From Mumia flava (GTDB taxonomy: Bacteria > Actinomycetota > Actinomycetes > Propionibacteriales > Nocardioidaceae): a DNA stretch of 64,000 nt. Position numbers and translations under genes: made by a program. The DNA is taken from NCBI RefSeq assembly GCF_002797495.1, contig NZ_PGEZ01000002.1, positions 496,001 through 560,000 of the forward strand, in the 5' to 3' direction. This document shows, in pieces, positions 18,160 through 25,359 of the stretch; the first letter of the stretch is position 1; every line of letters starts with the position of its first letter. Under the pieces are notes generated by a model that saw only the letters and a program-made list of their open reading frames with translations, did not search any database and had not been told where the DNA came from.

Positions 18160-18435
18160 GTGTCGCGTCAGGATGCGCTGCGCAGTGCCCTCGTCGATCT
18201 CGTCGCCCCGCTGGTCGCCATGCCGGACGGCGCTCTCGAGTCGGACCCGTCGATCTCCGACCCGTCGTTCGCCGACCCGTCGTTCGCCGACCTGGGCCTC
18301 GACGAGGTAGCGCTGGACCAGCTCGTCCTCGGGATCGAGGACCGTTTCGGGATCACGGTCTCAGCCGGTGACATCGGTCTGCTCAGCACGCTCGGCGACA
18401 CCGCCGCGTACCTCGAGGGCCGCCTCCACGGCTGA
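18160..18435 (+). CDS. Acyl carrier protein-like protein lacking the phosphopantetheine serine
   Basis: 91 aa, ACP length. The C-terminal half aligns with the ACP helix II region: FADLGLDEVALDQLVLGIEDRFGI corresponds to the usual F-x-DLG-x-DSL-D-x-VEL pattern, but the Ser of DSL is Glu. No 4'-phosphopantetheine can be attached there. Just before it, a 15-bp unit is repeated three times (18244-18288), encoding DPSIS-DPSFA-DPSFA and lengthening loop 1. GTG start with AGGAG upstream. It occupies the acpP position between a FasR-like gene and DUF3145. Likely a relic or a protein with a non-carrier role. Confidence 0.8.
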   Translation: MSRQDALRSALVDLVAPLVAMPDGALESDPSISDPSFADPSFADLGLDEVALDQLVLGIEDRFGITVSAGDIGLLSTLGDTAAYLEGRLHG

Positions 18436-18510
18436 GGTCCTCGTCACTCGACGTGAACCGTCACCGTGCGTTTGTCATGATGGATCGCGTCCGCAGACCG
18501 AGGAGGACGG

Positions 18511-19071
18511 ATGGACCTGAGCCGCGACACGGTGACCGGTGAGCGCAACCGGTTCGCCCTCAAGGTCGTGCTCGGTCTGGTGATCGCCGGCGCGACGATC
18601 GGCCTGGCGACGGGCTTCCTCGGGGCGTCGGCGATCCGCGCCCTCGGCTTCTCCGCCGACGACGACCCCGCACCGGTCCAGCCCGCCGCGACCGACGACG
18701 CCGACGAGCCCTCCGACGAGCCCTCGCCGACGGACGAGCCCACCGCCGAGCCGACCACCGAGCCGACCACCGAGCCGGAGCCGGACGGCCAGAAGCCCAG
18801 GACCAGGTTCCAGGTCGAGCAGGACGCGGTCAGCGCGGGCGAGCGGATCGACCTGAGCGGCCGCGCCCCGAAGCTCGGTGCGGGCGAGACGCTCCAGATC
18901 CAGCGGCGCGAGGCGGCCTCCGGCTCGTGGTCGGACTTCCCGGTCACGGTGGAGACGCGCAAGGGCGGCCGGTTCTCGACGTGGATCGTGACGGGCCGCA
19001 CCGGCACGTGGGAGTTCCGGGCCGCATCCGGGGACTTCAGCACGCCGACCGCGACGGTCACGATCAACTGA
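18511..19071 (+). CDS. Predicted membrane-anchored protein with Pro/Thr/Glu linker and Ig-like C-terminus
   Basis: 186 aa. Residues 1-17 are basic/cytoplasmic, ~18-45 form one hydrophobic helix, ~50-95 are a low-complexity Asp/Glu/Pro/Thr linker with EPTTEPTTEPEP repeats, and ~97-186 are beta-rich, resembling a small extracellular Ig-like/bacterial adhesion fold (ETLQIQRREAASGSW, GTWEFRAASGDF). GAGGAGG precedes the ATG. No named family recognised. Probably an extracytoplasmic wall-spanning protein. It lies between the ACP-like gene and DUF3145, where fabF would be expected. Confidence 0.75.
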   Translation: MDLSRDTVTGERNRFALKVVLGLVIAGATIGLATGFLGASAIRALGFSADDDPAPVQPAATDDADEPSDEPSPTDEPTAEPTTEPTTEPEPDGQKPRTRFQVEQDAVSAGERIDLSGRAPKLGAGETLQIQRREAASGSWSDFPVTVETRKGGRFSTWIVTGRTGTWEFRAASGDFSTPTATVTIN

Positions 19072-19106
19072 CCCACCGACCGGCGACCGCCGTACGCCGG
19101 CAGGGC

Positions 19107-19607
19107 TCAGCCGACCTGGTTCAGCCAGCGGACCGGCGCGCCCTCGCCCGCGTGCCGGAACACCTCGAGCTCGTCGTCCCACCGTCGTCCCAGGAGCGCG
19201 TCGATCTCCTCGGCGAGCGAGCCCTCCCCGGCCGCTGCTCGTGCCGTCGCCGCTCGGAGCCGGTCCTCGTGCACGACGACGTCACCGTGCTGGCCGACGG
19301 CCGCGTGGAAGATCCCGAGCGAGGGAGTGTAGGAGTAGCGCGCGCCCTCGGTGGTCGCGGTGGGCTCCTCGGTGATCTCGAACCGGACCCGCTCCCACCC
19401 GCGCATCCGCGAGGCGCACGCGGCGGCCGAGCCGACCTCGTGACGCCACGTGACCTCGGCGCGGTAGGTACCGGGCTCGGCGGGCTGGGGACGCCAGGGC
19501 AGCGGAGTGGGCACGCCGAGGGCGTCGACGACCGCCCACTCGACGTGCGGGCAGAGCGCCGACGGCGCGGAGTGGACGTACAGGACGCCACGCGCAGCGT
19601 TGCTCAT
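19107..19607 (-). CDS. DUF3145 domain-containing protein
   Basis: 166 aa. Starts MSNAARGVLYVHSAPSALCPHVEW, the conserved opening of DUF3145, and ends with the conserved ELEVFRHAGEGAPVRWL. The family is actinobacterial, of unknown function, and in Streptomyces lies just beyond fabF in the fab locus. The ATG at 19607 follows GAGGAGG. Its presence here helps mark the boundary of the missing fab genes. Confidence 0.9.
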   Translation of the reverse strand: MSNAARGVLYVHSAPSALCPHVEWAVVDALGVPTPLPWRPQPAEPGTYRAEVTWRHEVGSAAACASRMRGWERVRFEITEEPTATTEGARYSYTPSLGIFHAAVGQHGDVVVHEDRLRAATARAAAGEGSLAEEIDALLGRRWDDELEVFRHAGEGAPVRWLNQVG

Positions 19608-19727
19608 CAGTGCCTCCTCGTTCGAGATGCGCCTTCCCCAACGACCTCGTACGACGGGCACTGCCACGGCCATTGTGCCGCATCCCGGCGCTTCGCACCA
19701 TGACCGGGCGCGTGACACGATGGAGGC

Positions 19728-20006
19728 GTGAACGAATCGGTGCAGCAGGATCCGCGGACCGGCAGCTTCGAGATCCTGGTCGACGGCGAGACCGCCGGCC
19801 GGATGGAGGTGGTCACGGACGACGGGCGGGCGACGATCCCGCACGTGTGGGTCGAGCCTCGGTTCGAGGGCCGCGGGATCGGGACGCGCCTGGTCGTCGC
19901 GGGAGCCGAGCGCCTCCACGCCGACGGTCTCGCGATCCGTCCGGTCTGCTCGTTCGCGGCGCGGGTGCTGCGTGCACGTCCCGACCTGACGGAGGTGAGT
20001 CGATGA
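19728..20006 (+). CDS. Small GNAT-fold N-acetyltransferase-like protein (YjdJ/NATD1 type)
   Basis: 92 aa. The acetyl-CoA loop is VEPRFEGRGIGTRLVVAGAERLHADGL and the short beta-strand N-terminus matches the single-domain YjdJ/NATD1 group. Substrate unknown. GTG start with GGAGG immediately upstream. The stop overlaps the ATG of the next gene by 4 nt (ATGA), so the two form an operon. Confidence 0.85.
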   Translation: MNESVQQDPRTGSFEILVDGETAGRMEVVTDDGRATIPHVWVEPRFEGRGIGTRLVVAGAERLHADGLAIRPVCSFAARVLRARPDLTEVSR

Positions 20007-20650
20007 AGATCGCGATCGCCGGCGGCCACGGCCAGATCGCCCTGCTGCTGACCCGTGCCCTGGCTGAGTCCGGGCACCAGGTGCGCAGCCTGATCCGCAA
20101 TCCCGAGCACGCCGACGAGGTTCGTACGGCCGGGGCCGAGCCTGTCGTGACGGACCTCGAGGACACCACGGCGACCCGGCTCAGCGAGGTGCTCGCGGGG
20201 TGCGACGCGGTGGTGTTCGCGGCAGGCGCCGGACCGGGTTCCGGGATCGAGCGGAAGTGGACGGTCGACCGTGACGGCGCGGTCCTGCTCGCGGCCGGAG
20301 CCCAGCTCGCCGGCGCGTTCCGCTACGTCCTGGTCTCGTCGATGGGAGCCGGCTCCCCCACGCCGGAGATGGACGAGATCTTCCAGGTCTACCTGCAGGC
20401 GAAGGGCGAGGCCGAGGACGCCGTGCGCGACAGCGCGCTCGACTGGACGATCGTGCGTCCCGGCATGCTCACCGACGATCCGCCGACCGGCGGCGTGCGG
20501 GTCGGCGAGAGCGTCGGTCGCGGCCCGATCCCCCGCGCGGACGTGGCTGCCGTGCTCGCGGCGACCCTGGAGCACGACGGTACGGTCGGCCGCACCTTCG
20601 AGCTGATCAGTGGGGAGACGCCGATCCCGGAGGCGCTGGACGCGCTGTGA
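20003..20650 (+). CDS. NAD(P)H-binding atypical SDR (YwnB/NmrA-like)
   Basis: 215 aa. Glycine-rich loop IAGGHGQIALLLTRAL at the N-terminus and VVFAAGAGPGSG and DWTIVRPGMLTDDPPTG typical of the NAD(P)H-binding PF13460 group. The catalytic Tyr/Lys pair is not obvious, as usual in this group, where members may act as sensors or isomerase/reductases. Translationally coupled to the GNAT gene. Confidence 0.87.
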   Translation: MKIAIAGGHGQIALLLTRALAESGHQVRSLIRNPEHADEVRTAGAEPVVTDLEDTTATRLSEVLAGCDAVVFAAGAGPGSGIERKWTVDRDGAVLLAAGAQLAGAFRYVLVSSMGAGSPTPEMDEIFQVYLQAKGEAEDAVRDSALDWTIVRPGMLTDDPPTGGVRVGESVGRGPIPRADVAAVLAATLEHDGTVGRTFELISGETPIPEALDAL

Positions 20651-20684
20651 GTCGCCGGCCTGCGGCGCGTGAGTCGCCGGCCGG

Positions 20685-20990
20685 TCAGGGCCCGACGAGC
20701 GTCGCCATCGCGGACACGACGTAGCGCCGGGGTCGCGCCTTCCCTGTGAACGCGGCACGGACACCTGAGTCGGCGTCCCCTTCCTCGACCACGGTGACCT
20801 CGTGGCTGATCGCGGCGATCCCGGCGGCGCCCTCGGCAGCCGCGACCTCCTGGAGCCGCTCGGCTGCCTGCGCCAGAGCCCGGGTGATCTGCTCGCTCGG
20901 GTCGGACGCGGCGAAGACCACCACGCCGTCCGGGCTCGGCTGCTCGCCGCTGGCGCTCCTGTCGGAGCCCGCCGACCGGTCGTCGACCAT
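20685..20990 (-). CDS. Hypothetical protein
   Basis: 101 aa. Not recognised. The ATG at 20990 follows AGGAGGAACG. The first ~18 residues are Ser/Asp rich, the middle (ITRALAQAAERLQEVAAAEGAAGIAAI) is a helical amphipathic segment, and the C-terminus (RAAFTGKARPRRYVVSAMATLV) looks like a beta strand. No signal peptide or cysteine. Convergent with the SDR gene at 20003 and separated from the iron-transport operon by the IdeR box. Confidence 0.65.
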   Translation of the reverse strand: MVDDRSAGSDRSASGEQPSPDGVVVFAASDPSEQITRALAQAAERLQEVAAAEGAAGIAAISHEVTVVEEGDADSGVRAAFTGKARPRRYVVSAMATLVGP

Positions 20991-21068
20991 CGTTCCTCCT
21001 CCTCGCCGGTGCCCCGAGGGTAGTCGAGCCCGCACGGGGGGCCGCCGGTCCACCACAGCCCGGACGGC

Positions 21069-21087
21069 TAAGGTAATCCTGACCTAA
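21069..21087. promoter_or_regulatory. IdeR/DtxR iron box
   Basis: TAAGGTAATCCTGACCTAA matches the 19-bp dyad TWAGGTWAGSCTWACCTWA bound by Fe2+-loaded IdeR/DtxR, with one central deviation. It lies 48 bp before the ATG of the siderophore-binding lipoprotein, so iron-dependent repression of the whole four-gene operon is expected. Confidence 0.85.
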
Positions 21088-21134
21088 GTCATGCGGGGCG
21101 TCGCCCCGCCCGATCCGACGAACGAAGGACTCCG

Positions 21135-22187
21135 ATGACTCCCCGGTTCGCCCGACGTACCCGACTCGCCGCCCTCACGCTCGCGGCGACGCTCCCGCTC
21201 GCTGCGTGCGGCGGCTCCGACGACTCCGCCGACGACGCCGAGTCCGGCGACGGCGGCAGCAGCTTTCCGGTCACGATCACCAGCTCGCTCGGCGAGACCA
21301 CGATCGAGGCCGAGCCGCAGAGCCCGGCCGCGGTGGGTTGGGGCAGCCAGGACGTCGCGCTCGCGCTCGGGGTGGTCCCGGTCGGCATGCCGTCGTTCGC
21401 CTACGGCGACGACGACGGCGACGGGATCCTCCCCTGGACCTACGACGCCCTCGAGGACGCCGGTGCCACGGGCGACGACACCCCCGCGCTGTACGACGAG
21501 ACGGACGGTGTGGACTTCGAGGCCGTCGCGGACGCGGCGCCCGACGTGGTCCTCGCGACGTACTCCGGCATCTCCGCGGAGGACTTCACGACCCTCTCGG
21601 AGATCGCTCCGACGGTCGGCTACCCCGATGCGCCGTGGGGCACCAAGTGGCGCGATCTCGTGACGATCAACGGCGAGGCGCTCGGCCTGGCCGACGAGGC
21701 CGAGGAGCTCGTCGCCGACCTGGAGGACGAGATGTCCTCCGGCTTCGACGAGTACCCCCAGCTCGACGGCAAGACGTTCGCGTTCACCTACGTCAACCCC
21801 GCCGACACCAGCACGGTCCCCGTCTACACCCCGCTCGACGCCCGCGTCTCGTACGTCTCCGACCTCGGTCTGGAGGTTCCGCAGAGCGTCAGCGACCTCG
21901 ACAACGGCGAGGACTTCTACGCCGAGGTCAGCGCGGAGAACGCCGACACGATCGACGCCGACATCATGATCACGTACGGCGACGACTCGACGCTCCAGAT
22001 GCTCCAGGACGATCCGCTGCTGTCGAAGATCCCGGCTGTCGCCTCGGGCGCGGTCGTCGTGCTCGAGGACGGCTCGCCGCTCGCCGGCGCGGTCTCGCCG
22101 CCGACGCCGCTGTCCATCGAGTGGGCGCTCGACGACTACCTGGAGCTGCTCGGCGACGCCGCCGACGCCGCCGACGCCGCGTCGTGA
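21135..22187 (+). CDS. Iron-siderophore ABC transporter substrate-binding lipoprotein
   Basis: 350 aa. Lipoprotein signal peptide with lipobox LPLAAC (Cys25), an Asp/Ser-rich tether to residue ~45, then a FepB/FecB-type periplasmic-binding fold (VTITSSLGETTIEAEPQ; PDVVLATYSGISAEDF). It captures a ferric siderophore outside the membrane and delivers it to the FecCD permeases encoded next. Its stop overlaps the GTG of the first permease (GTGA). Siderophore identity cannot be inferred. Confidence 0.93.
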   Translation: MTPRFARRTRLAALTLAATLPLAACGGSDDSADDAESGDGGSSFPVTITSSLGETTIEAEPQSPAAVGWGSQDVALALGVVPVGMPSFAYGDDDGDGILPWTYDALEDAGATGDDTPALYDETDGVDFEAVADAAPDVVLATYSGISAEDFTTLSEIAPTVGYPDAPWGTKWRDLVTINGEALGLADEAEELVADLEDEMSSGFDEYPQLDGKTFAFTYVNPADTSTVPVYTPLDARVSYVSDLGLEVPQSVSDLDNGEDFYAEVSAENADTIDADIMITYGDDSTLQMLQDDPLLSKIPAVASGAVVVLEDGSPLAGAVSPPTPLSIEWALDDYLELLGDAADAADAAS

Positions 22188-23239
22188 CCCTCCCGTCCGC
22201 GCCGACCGCTCCCGCGCAGGCCCGCAAGGCCCGTGCGGGAGCGGTGACGGCCCGGCGCCGGGTGGTCGGCCTGGTGGTCTGCCTGGTCGTCCTCCTGGTC
22301 GCCGTGGTCGCGTCGGTCGCGGTCGGGTCACGGGCGGTCTCGCTGCCCGACATCGTGGCGGGCGTCTTCTCGCCCGACCCGGACGACATCGCCCAGGTGG
22401 CGGTGCACCAGCGACTCCCTCGAACGCTCCTCGGGCTCCTGGTCGGCGCTGCGCTCGGGCTCGCGGGCGGCGTGATGCAGGGTCTGACCCGCAACCCCCT
22501 CGCCGACCCCGGTCTCCTCGGGGTGAACGCCGGCGCTTCCTTCTTCGTCGTGCTCGCGCTGTCGTTCCTGGGTGTGGGCAGCCTGTCGTCGGCCGTGTGG
22601 TTCGCCTTCGTCGGCGCGGCCGTGACGTCGGCCGGGGTGTGGGCCGTGGGCTCGCTGGGGCGGGCCGGCGCCACGCCCCTCAAGCTCGCCCTCGCGGGGG
22701 CGGCGACTGCTGCCGCCTTCACGTCGCTCACCACGCTGGTGCTCCTCAGCCAGCGCGAGGTGCTCGAGGTGTTCCGGTTCTGGCAGGTCGGCAGCGTGGG
22801 CGGCGCGTCGTTCTCGGAGATCCTCACGGTCCTGCCGTTCCTCGCCGTCGGCGCGTTCCTCGCGGTCGCTCTGGCCGGCGGCTTGACGAACCTCGCGCTC
22901 GGCGACGACGTCGCGACGGCACTCGGTCAGCGCACCGGACTCACCCGGGTGGCCGGAGGGGTGGCGGTGGTGCTGCTGTGCGGGACGGCCGTCGCCGTGG
23001 CCGGGCCGATCGGGTTCGTCGGGTTGACGATGCCCCATCTGGCCCGGCTCTTCACCGGTCCCGACTACCGCTGGATCCTTCCGTACGCCGCGGCGCTGGG
23101 AGCCGCGCTCCTCGTGCTCGCCGACGTCCTCGGCCGCGTGGTCGCCGACGGAGAGATCGAGGTCGGCGTGATGACGGCGCTGCTCGGCGCCCCGTTCTTC
23201 GTCGCCGTGGTCCGCCGCACCAGGCTGCGTGAGCTGTGA
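22184..23239 (+). CDS. FecCD-family siderophore ABC permease 1
   Basis: 351 aa, about nine or ten transmembrane helices. Conserved RLPRTLLGLLVGAALGLAGG, TRNPLADPGLLGVNAGA and PIGFVGLTMPHLAR are signatures of the BtuC/FecCD family. GTG start inside the stop of the binding-protein gene. It forms the heterodimeric channel with permease 2. Confidence 0.94.
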   Translation: MTLPSAPTAPAQARKARAGAVTARRRVVGLVVCLVVLLVAVVASVAVGSRAVSLPDIVAGVFSPDPDDIAQVAVHQRLPRTLLGLLVGAALGLAGGVMQGLTRNPLADPGLLGVNAGASFFVVLALSFLGVGSLSSAVWFAFVGAAVTSAGVWAVGSLGRAGATPLKLALAGAATAAAFTSLTTLVLLSQREVLEVFRFWQVGSVGGASFSEILTVLPFLAVGAFLAVALAGGLTNLALGDDVATALGQRTGLTRVAGGVAVVLLCGTAVAVAGPIGFVGLTMPHLARLFTGPDYRWILPYAAALGAALLVLADVLGRVVADGEIEVGVMTALLGAPFFVAVVRRTRLREL

Positions 23240-24291
23240 CCGCGACGGCCTCGACGCTCCGTACGGACCTCGCCTCGCGGATCTCCGCCGGCCGGCGAGG
23301 GCGGCGACGGCGCTGGTTCGCGGTGTGTGGCGTGCTCGCCGTGGTCGTGCTCGCGCTGGCGCTCCTCGGGCTGGTCTACGGGCGGACCGTGTATCCGCTG
23401 TCGGACGTGTTCGCGGTGCTCACCGGCCAGGAGGTCCCGGGTGCCTCGTTCACGGTCGGTCGGCTTCGGCTCCCCCGGGTGCTGACCGGTCTGCTGGTCG
23501 GCTTCGGCTTCGGGACGGCGGGCGTGATCTTCCAGACGATGCTCCGCAACGTCCTCGCCAGCCCCGACATCCTCGGGATCAGCACGGGCGCGAGCGCGGC
23601 CGCGGTCGTCGCCATCACGTTCTTCGGTCTGCGCGGAGGCGCGGTCTCGCTGATCGCGCTGCTCGGCGCCCTCGGCGTCGCGCTCGCGATCTACGGGCTG
23701 TCGTGGCGCGGTGGGGTCGCCGGTGCCCGGCTGGTGCTCGTGGGGATCGGGATCGGCGCGATGATGCAGAGCATCGTCGCGTACAGCCTGACCCAGGCGC
23801 AGATCACCGAGGCCGCCGAGGCGCTGCGGTGGCTGACCGGCAGCCTCAACGGCGCGTTCGCCGACGGCCTGCCGGTGCTCGCCGCCGCGATGGCGGTCCT
23901 GGTCCCGGCGGCGTACCTGCTCGACCGTCGGCTCACCATCCTTCAGCTCGGCGACGACACCGCCAACGCGCTGGGCGTCGACGCCGACCGGACCCGTCTG
24001 TGGCTGCTGCTCGTCGCGGTCACCCTGGTCGCGGTCGGCACCGCGGCCGCCGGCCCGATCGCGTTCGTGGCGTTCCTCTCCGGCCCGATCGCGGCCCGTC
24101 TGATGCGAGGCTCGGGCTCGTTGCTGCTCCCGGCCGGCCTGGTCGGGGCCGTCGTGGTGCTGGCCAGCGACTTCGCCGGCCAGTACCTGTTCGACCTGCG
24201 CTTCCCGGTCGGCGTCGTCACCGGCGCGGTCGGCGCCCCGTACCTGCTCTGGCTGCTCGCCAGGTCCAACCGCACCGGAGGCACCCTGTGA
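23236..24291 (+). CDS. FecCD-family siderophore ABC permease 2
   Basis: 351 aa multi-helix BtuC-type permease with RLPRVLTGLLVGFGFGTAG, LASPDILGISTGAS and GPIAFVAFLSGPIAARL. GTG start overlaps the stop of permease 1, and its own stop overlaps the GTG of the ATPase gene. It is the second half of the transmembrane channel. Confidence 0.94.
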   Translation: MTATASTLRTDLASRISAGRRGRRRRWFAVCGVLAVVVLALALLGLVYGRTVYPLSDVFAVLTGQEVPGASFTVGRLRLPRVLTGLLVGFGFGTAGVIFQTMLRNVLASPDILGISTGASAAAVVAITFFGLRGGAVSLIALLGALGVALAIYGLSWRGGVAGARLVLVGIGIGAMMQSIVAYSLTQAQITEAAEALRWLTGSLNGAFADGLPVLAAAMAVLVPAAYLLDRRLTILQLGDDTANALGVDADRTRLWLLLVAVTLVAVGTAAAGPIAFVAFLSGPIAARLMRGSGSLLLPAGLVGAVVVLASDFAGQYLFDLRFPVGVVTGAVGAPYLLWLLARSNRTGGTL

Positions 24292-25121
24292 CCGCGGACC
24301 ACCACACGCTGCGGGTCGAGGACGTCACGCTCGGCTACGACGAGCGGATCGTCGTCGACGGGCTGACCCTCGACGTCCCGTCGGGCGCGGTCACGATCGT
24401 CGTCGGCGCGAACGCCTGCGGCAAGTCGACGCTGCTGCGCGCCATGGCCCGTCTGCTCAAGCCGCGCTCCGGCTCGGTCCTGCTCGACGGCCGCGACATC
24501 GCCGAGCGTCACACCCGCGAGGTGGCGCGGATGCTCGGTCTGCTCCCGCAGACGCCCATCGCGCCCGAGGGGATCATCGTCGCCGACCTCGTCGGTCGCG
24601 GACGCCACCCGCACCAGAGCCTGCTGCGCCGGTGGAGCCGCACCGACGACGAGGCCGTCGCCGAGGCGCTCGAGGCGACCGCGACCACGGACCTGGCGGA
24701 GCGGCCCGTGGACGAGCTGTCCGGCGGTCAGCGCCAGCGGGTGTGGATCGCGATGGCGCTCGCGCAGCAGACCGACCTGCTCCTGCTGGACGAGCCGACC
24801 ACGTTCCTCGACGTCACCCACCAGGTCGAGGTGCTCGACCTGCTCACCGACCTCAACCACGACCGCGGGACCACGATCGTGATCGTGCTGCACGACCTCA
24901 ATCTCGCGGCCCGCTACGCCGATCACCTGGTCGCGCTCAAGGCCGGGCGCATCCACGCCCAGGGCGCTCCGGGCGACGTCGTCGACGAGGTGATGGTGCG
25001 CGAGGTGTTCGGGATGGAGTCGCGCGTGGTCAGCGACGAGGTCTCGGGGACTCCCCTCGTCCTCCCGGTCGGACGCCACCACACCCGTACGTCGGCCACC
25101 GAGCTGCCCGACGCGGGCTGA
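24288..25121 (+). CDS. Siderophore ABC transporter ATP-binding protein
   Basis: 277 aa FecE-type ATPase. Walker A GANACGKST, Q-loop LPQTPI, signature LSGGQRQRVWIAMAL, Walker B LLLLDEPTTFLD, switch His in VLHDLNLAARY. It powers ferric-siderophore import through the two upstream permeases. GTG start overlaps the permease stop. Last gene of the IdeR-box operon. Confidence 0.95.
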   Translation: MTADHHTLRVEDVTLGYDERIVVDGLTLDVPSGAVTIVVGANACGKSTLLRAMARLLKPRSGSVLLDGRDIAERHTREVARMLGLLPQTPIAPEGIIVADLVGRGRHPHQSLLRRWSRTDDEAVAEALEATATTDLAERPVDELSGGQRQRVWIAMALAQQTDLLLLDEPTTFLDVTHQVEVLDLLTDLNHDRGTTIVIVLHDLNLAARYADHLVALKAGRIHAQGAPGDVVDEVMVREVFGMESRVVSDEVSGTPLVLPVGRHHTRTSATELPDAG

Positions 25122-25150
25122 GCCCGACCCGGGGGGTCCCGACGCTCGAC

Positions 25151-25222
25151 CGTGGTGGGGCCGTCGAGCGTGGTGGGGCCGTCGGGCGTGGTGGGGCGGG
25201 CGAGCGTGGTGGGGCGGGCGGG
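25151..25222. repeat. Four tandem 18-bp repeats derived from the tRNA-Met 3' end
   Basis: Units at 25151, 25169, 25187 and 25205 read CGTGGTGGGGC followed by CGTCGAG/CGTCGGG/GGGCGAG/GGGCGGG. The last unit is the 3' acceptor strand plus ACCA of tRNA-Met (minus strand), so the upstream units are duplicates of the tRNA tail. Confidence 0.85.
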
Positions 25223-25284
25223 GCTCGAACCCGCGACCAGACGGATTATGAGTCCGCTGCTCTAACCAGCTGAGCTACCGCCCC
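25207..25284 (-). tRNA. tRNA-Met (anticodon CAT), CCA encoded
   Basis: The minus-strand cloverleaf begins GGGGCGGTAGCTCAGC; anticodon loop CTCATAA; T-arm GCGGG-TTCGAGC-CCCGC; acceptor GGGGCGG/CCGCCCC, discriminator A at 25210 and CCA at 25207-25209. The absence of the initiator C1-A72 mismatch and GGG/CCC anticodon stem argues for an elongator. A tRNA-Ile2 (lysidine-modified CAT) cannot be fully excluded. Confidence 0.9.
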
Positions 25285-25347
25285 GGAGCGTGCACAGCCT
25301 ACCGATCCCCGGCCGGCCAACGGCACGCGCCGCCCGCGGGCGAGCCC

Positions 25348-25353
25348 TAGGCT
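25348..25353 (+). promoter_or_regulatory. Putative -10 (TAGGCT) for leaderless PIG-L gene
   Basis: TAGGCT ends 6 nt before the ATG at 25360. Confidence 0.5.
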
Positions 25354-25359
25354 GGGTCC

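Noticed and set aside
20647-20682. Two copies of GTGAGTCGCCGGCC after the SDR gene
   Set aside because: A short 14-bp direct repeat; too little to call an element or attachment site.
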